In this document: positions 56,934 through 64,000 of the stretch, one piece after another
How the letters are laid out: each line of letters begins with the position of its first letter
Numbering within the stretch: position 1 is the first letter of the stretch
NCBI RefSeq assembly: GCF_020283565.1
Contig: NC_060059.1
Location: 26,423,838 to 26,487,837, forward strand
Length of the DNA stretch: 64,000 nt
Reading direction: 5' to 3'
Origin: Trifolium pratense
Lineage: Eukaryota > Streptophyta > Magnoliopsida > Fabales > Fabaceae
Program-made: the position numbers and the translations under genes
Notes under the pieces: model-generated
Seen by the model: the letters and a program-made list of their open reading frames with translations, nothing else
What the model was told of the DNA's origin: nothing
Databases searched by the model: none

Positions 56934-59041
56934 CTAGCTGTTGGAAGCTCTTATCCTCAATGATCTGTGCTTGCTACCATGATCTGATGATGACGACCTA
57001 TAACAATAACAAATTTATATCCTTAATTCAATGCTTTCAGTGGTTTTGGACAGAACAATTGAAAAGCATAGAGACCTAAATATAGCACAAGTTGTTGATG
57101 TGCATCGTGTGAGTGTCGTAAACCCGGATACTGAGGTGCGAACGAAAATATAAGTTTCAAAGAAAAGCGAGCTATGGCATACCCTAACTCTGAATTTCTT
57201 TTATTCTTTAGCTCCTCAAGCTGTATATTTAAAGTATAAAGATTAAAGATTAATATCATTATAACATTATAATTTTGGACTAAATTTTGATTCTTACTTG
57301 TTTACGCAGATCTTCAATCTCTGCCATAGCCATTTGCTCCTGCATATCAGTAAATTAAAGCCTTTTAAGTCAGTGATTTTGATTTAGTCAAGAAAAAAAA
57401 AATCAGTGATTTTGACACAAAAATCAAATTTAATTTAATTCCAAAATTTTCTATGCATATTATTTATATCTACTCTCTTTTATTTCGGATATCTAATAGA
57501 ACGAAAATTACAACTAATGCCATGTACCTGGAACCTGGATTTCTCAAGTTGATCAACAAGCACTTGTTCCTGCAACATCATAGCTAGTGTGAGTGCATAA
57601 GATTAATGACAGCACATCCATAAATTAGAATGGCTTGAACTGAAGAACTGATAGAAAACGGAAATTGAATACGAGAAAGATCTATTTAACAATATGCTTC
57701 AACATAATGCATGTGAATACTATAATGTCTCATATTTGGATGGATAAATCAGGACAACATTGTATTTTTTTTTTCGTCCGACCCTATATCTAAATCTCGG
57801 TTATATTATAAGGAACTATGGTGCATCAAAATAAGACAATACAATTGAATCACTTTGGTCTTTGTTATTTGTACCTTCTTGGTTTTGACGGCTAATATCG
57901 CTTCACTCAGTTGATTTTCTAGATCCTTCAGTTCTTTAATCTGCAATCCATTGAGCTCCTTACCGATCATCCTTCTGCACAATATAAAAAATACTATGAG
58001 AAACAAATCTGAACCAAAAATCCGACTAGAAATAAGCACAACTTACACGTAAGCTGAGCGCAGTTTTGCCATTTCTTCCTGCAGAATGGCAGCATCAAGC
58101 TCCACAACCTATTTAAAATCATATAAGAATAAAACTTCAAAATATACACAAAGACAGTAGTTTCAAATACTATTCAGAATGTAAAAGAGATCACAAAATA
58201 CAAAATGAGATATAAGCGCGCTAAGATTAGTCTGATATGAGAATGAACAAATACTGCATTAATTAATATAATTAAACACATACAGTTAAAAAAAGTACAT
58301 ACTTGTGGTGGAGGCTGAGCATTAGGCTGCTGTTGCTCGGCACCGTACCTTGAAAGGATGTGCTCCATGCTTCATCGATAAAATAAAATTTTGTAAAAAT
58401 CAAATAGAATAAAATTTTAAATTTGTCAAAATAAGCGAGGAATAAAATAAAATAAATCAGAAGAAAATAAATGCCTCAATAAAAAATATTAACTGTTACA
58501 AAAAGAATAGAACCACTGAAAATTTATTCAAAAAAAAAGAATGAGCATTGACTTCACAATCTTTTCTTAATAATTGATTTGGAAGAAAAATAATAGAACA
58601 AAAAGTTTGAAGTTAATGGCTAATTGGATTGCAATTTTGGCAGTATATTTAAGAAATCAAGAATTGAACAAGGTAACCAGATTCTGCATTTCAATGTGAG
58701 ATTCTTCATTGCAGTAACAAATAACAATAATTATTAATATTATCTATAGCAAAATTATGAAGAATCTCAACAGAACAAATATGAAGGTGCCAAAAATTAT
58801 GAACAATCTCAACAGAACAAATAACAAATATGAAAAGTTTCAAAGGGTTATCTTATCACCTTGGTCTTGAGAACTCATAGAGCTTGCCAGTGCTAGAAAA
58901 TACGATGACACCGACCTCCGCATCACAAAGAATAGACAATTCTTTGGCTTTCTTGAACAAACTCTTTCGTCGCTCGGAGAAGGCAACTTGTCTTCTAATC
59001 AAATTGTCAGTCTTCTCAATCTCAATATCTCTGCTCCCCAT
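56934..59041 (-). CDS. AGL18-like: AGL18-like MIKC MADS-box gene, divergent and C-terminally shortened
   Basis: Eight exons give 198 residues: 58860-59041, 58303-58369, 58047-58108, 57875-57974, 57528-57569, 57298-57339, 57183-57220, 56934-56997; every joint keeps frame and GT-AG. The start is the canonical MADS Met at 59041; an in-frame ATG at 59104 would add 21 charged residues. MADS domain residues 1-60 include [21 protein letters not shown], but basic positions are changed: R3S, K5D, K9E, K23E against the usual MGRGK...K and SKRR. I and K domains follow ([38 protein letters not shown]). The seventh exon lacks ~105 bp present in the neighbour, removing the SDTSLQLG motif, and the last exon stops early. 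AGL18 is a nuclear transcription factor repressing flowering; this copy may bind DNA poorly. Confidence 0.8.
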
Positions 59042-59104
59042 CCTCTTCTTTTTCTTCTTCTCTTCCACTTTCACAATTTCTTTCTTTTCTTCCACGCCAA
59101 ACAT

Positions 59105-59545
59105 TAACTAGAAATATATAGTAGTTGAGATTTAGCAAGGATAACTCAACTACTTTAACAGAAAACCAAAACTGAATAACAGAAAAAATTAACAACCTAG
59201 TACCTATCTTATCTAAAACTAACTAATCTAATATGACAACTAGAAGATGCTAACAGTAAAGTCAAAATGATGATAATAAGCCTAATATCTTCCCTTCAAT
59301 CTGGAGAGTATATATTCGAGACACCCGGCTTTGGAAAGGGATTATAGAAGGGAATTGGTTCGAGAGATTTGGCGGCTGACGTATTTGGCTTGCATTTTTT
59401 TCAAGAACTATGTGGCAATGTGTCTTGGTAATAATTGGCTATACAATATAATGATGTAGGGAAATAAAAGGAATTTGAAGCTGTTGAAGCGGGATTGTTA
59501 ACGATTGATTCTATCTCACAAGTAGCGAAAGCAAGAGTGCTATTA
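59105..59545. other. Upstream region of the divergent MADS gene
   Basis: AT-rich flank upstream of the MADS exon. No clear promoter element beyond AT-rich runs and no other gene. Confidence 0.5.
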
Positions 59546-59790
59546 AAGTCATCCAGTCAATCGTTTATAAGATGTAGGATCATGAGGGGAAACATTAGAG
59601 TTGAAGAGAGCTTTGGAGTCTTTAACCATAGGTGTGTGCATGACTTTGCTCCTAATAAACTCGTCTTTGACACGATATCTAGGCAAGGAAGACTTTATGT
59701 CGCCAATGAATTCCAGCCAAGTATTGTTTAACTCGAGGGTCTTCAATTCAACTTGCATAGCACCTCTCCGTTCGGGAAATTGATTAGATT
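59546..59790 (-). pseudogene. Ty1/copia reverse-transcriptase relic, second copy
   Basis: The minus strand reads FPERRGAMQVELKTLELNNTW, here broken into FPERRGAMQV and ELKTLELNNTW, then jumps to a later RT segment HDPTSYKRLTG (copia YRRLVGKL region), so an internal part is deleted. It is homologous to 56115-56415 and lies at the equivalent place in the tandem MADS unit. Confidence 0.6.
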
Positions 59791-60640
59791 GATATTGGTT
59801 TTAGGCTCAAAATCATTACATATGCATGCAAATATCTAATGTGAGGTGGATATGCAGATTGGTAGGATAGAATAAAAGACAATGGAAGCCCTTAAAGTGG
59901 TTGTTTCTGCCTAGTTGATTTTCTAGGAGGTGGAATAGAATCGGTGCAAACGTTAAAACTACTTTAAACACGGGAGAAAGCGAGTAGAACAAGAATACAA
60001 GTAGGCGCTCAGCACATGCATTAGGCAGTCTACGCCGACAGTAGGCTGCCCTGCACCCTGTTGCTGTTCTAACAATGCAAATCTTGGCTCAAATAATTTT
60101 GAGACTTCAACACGTCTTATTTTTAACATGTATCATGATTTACAAGTCACTTATCCAAAACCTACTTCTATGAGTTAATCAAAATGTTTATCATTCAATG
60201 TAAAATCTACTGTAATTGTATATAGTATATAGATATATAGATTACATTTTTGTAACCTTCTTCCAATGGCTCTTTCTATTAATTTAGATCATGTTTAGAA
60301 AATATATTTATCACAGATATAGTGCTAAAACAGTGCCAAATATTTTCCAAAGCAAGAAAGATTGTGATATATAGAATTAAATTTGATGCCGCGGAAGAAG
60401 CTTGTAGAAATAAAGCTTCTGAGTCCTTCCTAACCATCTAGAGGCATAGCCATAATACCTTAAAAACTGTTTGGATAAACAAAATGACCAACATTTTTCA
60501 ACATTGTGAATCCAAGGCCACAAATTTTTAATCTATAAGCAACTAGTTTTATAAGCTAAACTGTCACTGCAAAACCAAAGAAAGAAAAAGCTAGGGAATG
60601 TTTTCCAACTTAGTAAGGCAAGTTTTTCAGGGCAAAAATG
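59791..60640. other. Intergenic DNA between the two MADS genes
   Basis: AT-rich. The last ~100 bp are the 3' flank of the downstream MADS gene and match 55780-55890 and 56800-56930. No further gene recognised. Confidence 0.5.
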
Positions 60641-63600
60641 TCACTGTGAAGCCACTTGACTTCCCGAGTCGTTGCAAGGTTCTATCTTCAAGGCTTTCCT
60701 TTTCAAACCATAATCTGTTGACAACCTACAACATTAACAACAAAAATTGACAACCTTAATTAAAATGTACTTTTGAATCTCGTAATTATAATCAAATAGT
60801 AAAAGATTGGTGAGACATTTCATATGCGGAGCACGGATTCGTACACGCAATAGCCATCTTATTCGCACTTAGTATGTGTAAATTTCGTTGCTAGACTTTT
60901 TAAAAAATGCACTTTTGACAATCGGTCACAAAAATGCACGAGGAAAAGAAATCAACATTGAAAGCATAGGTTTCAATAAAAAAAGTTGAGTAGTGAAAAC
61001 TGAAAAGGGCGTTAGCATACATACCCTAACTGCAAAGAAGTATCTGAAATCTCGTTATCCTCTGAAGCAAAATTGAAAAGAGGTTTTGAACCGTTGACGG
61101 AAACTGTCCTTTCCAATGAATGAAATTCAAGACACTCAGCCTTTCTTTTGTTTTCTATCTCCTCAAGCTGTTTACAATATAAAAGATTAAAGATTTAATT
61201 GATATGCACCGTGTAAAGATTAAAGATTCTACATATATATCACATAATTTTGACTTATGTTGGATTCTTACTTGTTTGCGAAGCGCTTCATTCTCCATCA
61301 TAGCCTTTTGCGCCTGCATATCAATAAATTTTGAAAAGCCAATTAAATTATCAATTAGAAAAAGCTTAAAGGTGCATCTATAATTTTGTGTATATCATTA
61401 ATCTAACACCTATATTTCTACAATATTTGAAGAAAACATAGCTGAAGAGAATGTAAGTTAGTCTCTTAAATTTTTTCAAAAGTACTTCTAAAAATGAGAT
61501 GAATGGTATGTACCTGTAACCTGGATTTCTTAAGTTGTTCAACATACACTTGTTCCTGCAACATTATAGCTAGTGTGAGTACATAAGGTTGATAATGATA
61601 GCATATTCATGCACTAGCAAGGCTCGAACTCGAGAAGTAATTGAATTTGGTAATTGAAACATATGTCTTAAATTGAGTAGAAAACATATGAACTTATTTA
61701 CAATATACTTTAACAGTTGCATTAAGAGGATCAAACTCATGATAAGCAGTTATTCAAATTAACATGAGCTTCAGCATGTCATGTGAGTCACACTGTCCAC
61801 GTGTGCATTGACTTGCTGATGTGGCATGTGAGTCAATGTCCATGTATGCGTTGACTCGGTCAAAATCAGTGGGGGGCCAATCTTTTGCAAAAGGGGCTAA
61901 AGTTGGGGGCCAAAAGTGCTATTATGAAAGTAAGGGGGCCAAAATCGCAAGTTTGTGAAGGTTAAAAGGCCTAAAGTGCAATTTAGCCTTATTTTTAAAA
62001 GGTTTAATTAGTTAAATGGTCCCTTAAAGACATTTTAGGTTTCATAATGGTCCCTTAAAGAAAAAAAGGTCCGGATTGGTCCCTTAAAGACATTTCCGTT
62101 AACCAAAAAGGTCCTATCCGTTAATTTGTTTTTATATGAACCGTTTGATCATTTTATTAAAAATGCAATGGTTGGATTTGCATGTCTACTGAATGTAATG
62201 GTGAACCATCATCAAGTAAATATTTCTTTTGTTGTACATCTTTTTCTCTCTCTTGTTCTTCATGTTCATAAACAACTTCATAAAAAAAAAAATCCCTAAA
62301 TTGGTAATTGAAATCCTAAATTCCAACCAAAAGATAGCATAACCAAAAACAAAATTTTCATTTCTGGGTCGTTGTTAACTTTTCACAGCGATGTTACGGC
62401 GAGTCGGTCATCACCTGCGGTGGTAAGAAGAGAAACGTGATAACCGAGTTGGGTCTGAAGAGATCAAGAAAGTGGTTGCAGTGCCTTCGTGTGAACCGGA
62501 GGTGAAGCGGTTGAGTAACTTGGAACGGTTCTTGGAATCAATTACACCTTCTTTGCTTTAACAATGTTTTTAGGATTTGGGTTTTTTGGATTTAGATTTA
62601 CATGAAAAATATAATTTTTTTTTTTCTGATCTGGATTTTGGTTGAAGGAGATTTATGAAGATGATGATGAATGTTAAAAAGAAATTTAGAAAGAGATTTA
62701 GATTTTTAATTTAGGGTTAATATGTATTTTGTAGTTATAAAATTATTTTTATGTTTATTCTAAATCGATTTGAATTTTTTATGTTTAATGAAAAGGGGAT
62801 AATCATGAAGTTGAAGAAATTGAAGATGTTGAAGCTGTTACAAATCCTTCAAACACTGTTGTTGAAGAAATTGTAGATATTTCACTTGATACTGTGTTTA
62901 GTGATAATGAAAATGAGGTGGTTGGTGATGATTCAGATAGTGATGGGTTTCTTTCAGAGGTTTGGATTTTTAATTTTTGAATTTTTTAAAGTATTTTTTT
63001 GGATTTGGATTTTTAAGAAGATGTTGATGAAGAATAAGGAAAGGAAGAAGATGAAGAAAAATATAATTTTTTTTCTGATCTGGATTTTGGTTGAAGGAGA
63101 TTTATGAAGATGATGATGAATGTTAAAAAGAAATTTAGAAAGAAGATGAAGAAATTGAGAAAAAAACTAGTTGATAATGATGCACCATTAGATATAATGT
63201 ACCTTCAAAATTCAATGGTTATTTTTTTCCAATAAGATCAAACGGCTTAAATTAAAAGAATTATTGAGATCTATGGTGGACCATATGCAATGGTGATCCA
63301 CCTAATATATTTGGTGTTAAAAACTAACGGAAAGGACCTTTTTGGTTAACGGAGATGTCTTTAAGGGACCAATCTGAACCTTTTTTTCTTTAAGGGATCA
63401 TTGTGAAACTTAAAATGTCTTTAAGGGACCATTTAACTAATTAAGCCGTTTTAAAAGGTTTCATTTTAGAGTTTGTTTTAGTCCTACATACAATTAGGTC
63501 TGCCCTGCATCTAAATCATGATCATATGACATGGAAATATGGTATATGAAAATAACACAATTGCATCACTTTGGTCTTTGTTATTTTTACCTTCTTGTTT

Positions 63601-64000
63601 TTGACAGCACATATCCCTTCACACAGTTGATTTTCTAGGTACTGCAGTTCTTTAAGGCCCAATCCATCAAGCTCCTTACCACTCATCCTTCTGCACAATA
63701 TAAAACATAAAATTAGAACAAATATTTCATCAAGAAAATTATGATGGTTAATTATGTTTTTGTCAAGTATCCTAGCGGCCAGAATTTCACCCCTTAAGGT
63801 GAAAAAGTGGGGAATTCTGGGTTCGAACCCCAACCCTCTGCTGCATATTGCAATGTCTCTACAACTGAACTATGTGCACGGAGACGGTTAACTATTTTTC
63901 GTGTGCCATACATTAAGGTAGTTCACTGTCACTGATACATTAATATCAGTTTCTTTGTTTCATAAAGTGTGAGAGCAACTTACAAGTAAGATGAACGAAG
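60641..64000 (-). CDS. AGL18-like: AGL18-like MIKC MADS-box gene, 3' part (5' end outside window)
   Basis: Visible exons: 63984-64000 (partial), 63591-63690, 61514-61555, 61272-61313, 61025-61167, 60641-60725; the MADS and I domains lie beyond the right edge. The frame is open throughout. K-domain pieces read SGKELDGLGLKELQYLENQL, EQVYVEQLKKSRLQ and AQKAMMENEALRKQ, helical repeats for dimerisation. The C-terminal exons give SDTSLQLG followed across a GTATGT intron by LSTDYGLKRKALKIEP and SGSQVAS, which matches the C-terminus of Arabidopsis AGL18 as I recall it; this is the main ground for the AGL18 call. It is better preserved than the neighbour at 56934-59041. The intron between the K-domain exons (61556-63590) holds a Mutator-like element; the next intron holds a SINE. 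Confidence 0.78.
61780..61992. other. Low-complexity TE-like DNA in the MADS intron
   Basis: Repeated GTTGACTC/TGAGTCAA and GGGGGCCAAA motifs suggest the edge of an old repeat. No boundaries could be set. Confidence 0.35.
62002..63448. mobile_element. Mutator-like non-autonomous element, 1447 bp, in a MADS intron
   Basis: Long inverted ends (62002-~62120 and ~63310-63448) built around TAGTTAAATGGTCCCTTAAAG and TTAACGGAAA-type motifs, flanked by a perfect 9-bp duplication TTTTAAAAG (61993-62001 and 63449-63457). Long TIRs with a 9-bp duplication fit the Mutator superfamily. No MURA transposase is present. The interior has an ~87-bp direct duplication (about 62608-62700 and 63060-63146) and an acidic open stretch near 62795-62960 (VEEIEDVEAV, DNENEVVGDDSDSDGF). 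Confidence 0.82.
63767..63885 (-). mobile_element. tRNA-derived SINE
   Basis: The minus strand carries a box A-like TAGTTCAGTTGTAGAGAC and a perfect box B GGTTCGAACCC (complement at 63819-63829) ~35-40 bp apart, the RNA polymerase III promoter layout of tRNA. The rest does not fold as a complete tRNA, so a SINE or tRNA-like relic is more likely than a gene. Confidence 0.6.

Noticed and set aside
62886..63107. 73-residue ORF in the Mutator-like element
   Set aside because: Phenylalanine/isoleucine-rich low-complexity translation. The acidic frame on the same strand is more protein-like, but neither is a confirmed gene.
63767..63885. Functional tRNA gene
   Set aside because: Box A and B are present, but acceptor and anticodon stems do not close. 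A SINE or relic is more likely.

Overview
This window is plant nuclear DNA, most likely from a papilionoid legume. The evidence is AT-rich intergenic DNA, GT-AG introns, densely nested LTR retrotransposons, a Stress-Up-Regulated-Nod19 (SURNod19) family array, a plant TIR/NB-ARC immune-receptor relative and MIKC-type MADS genes of the AGL18 type. The species cannot be fixed from the sequence alone.

Positions 1-49804 hold a head-to-tail array of a ~3.6 kb unit, each carrying one three-exon SURNod19 gene on the minus strand. Five copies are visible. Copies 1 and 2 share the same 1-bp frameshift. Copy 3 is compact and intact. Copy 4 has intact exons, but its first intron is swollen to 11.8 kb. 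Copy 5 is 5'-truncated, has lost its stop codon and is interrupted at the intron-2 donor. Three LTR retrotransposons, each with a perfect 5-bp target duplication, sit in the array: a Ty3/gypsy element with an internally deleted polyprotein (10377-16628), and two non-coding LTR elements of one family in opposite orientations (17319-28840 and 32257-48876). A 3.8 kb CACTA element carrying a COG6 gene fragment sits inside an LTR of the second. A near-intact Ty1/copia element with apparently identical LTRs sits inside an LTR of the third. Unequal duplication followed by layered TE insertion explains about 78% of the window.

Positions 49805-53030 form a junction zone: a long (AT)n tract, an element with ~90-bp inverted ends, a CACTA 3' remnant and a small GGGGTGTAC-ended TIR element. 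Positions 53423-55508 carry the most unusual gene: a coiled-coil/NB-ARC segment fused in frame to a C-terminal TIR domain, with no LRR, which reverses the usual TIR-NB order.

Positions 55509-64000 are an AGL18-like MADS-box tandem cluster on the minus strand: a last-exon relic, a complete but divergent 198-codon gene, and a partial gene running off the right edge. That last gene carries a 1.4 kb Mutator-like element and a tRNA-derived SINE in its introns. A copia reverse-transcriptase relic has been duplicated together with the MADS unit.
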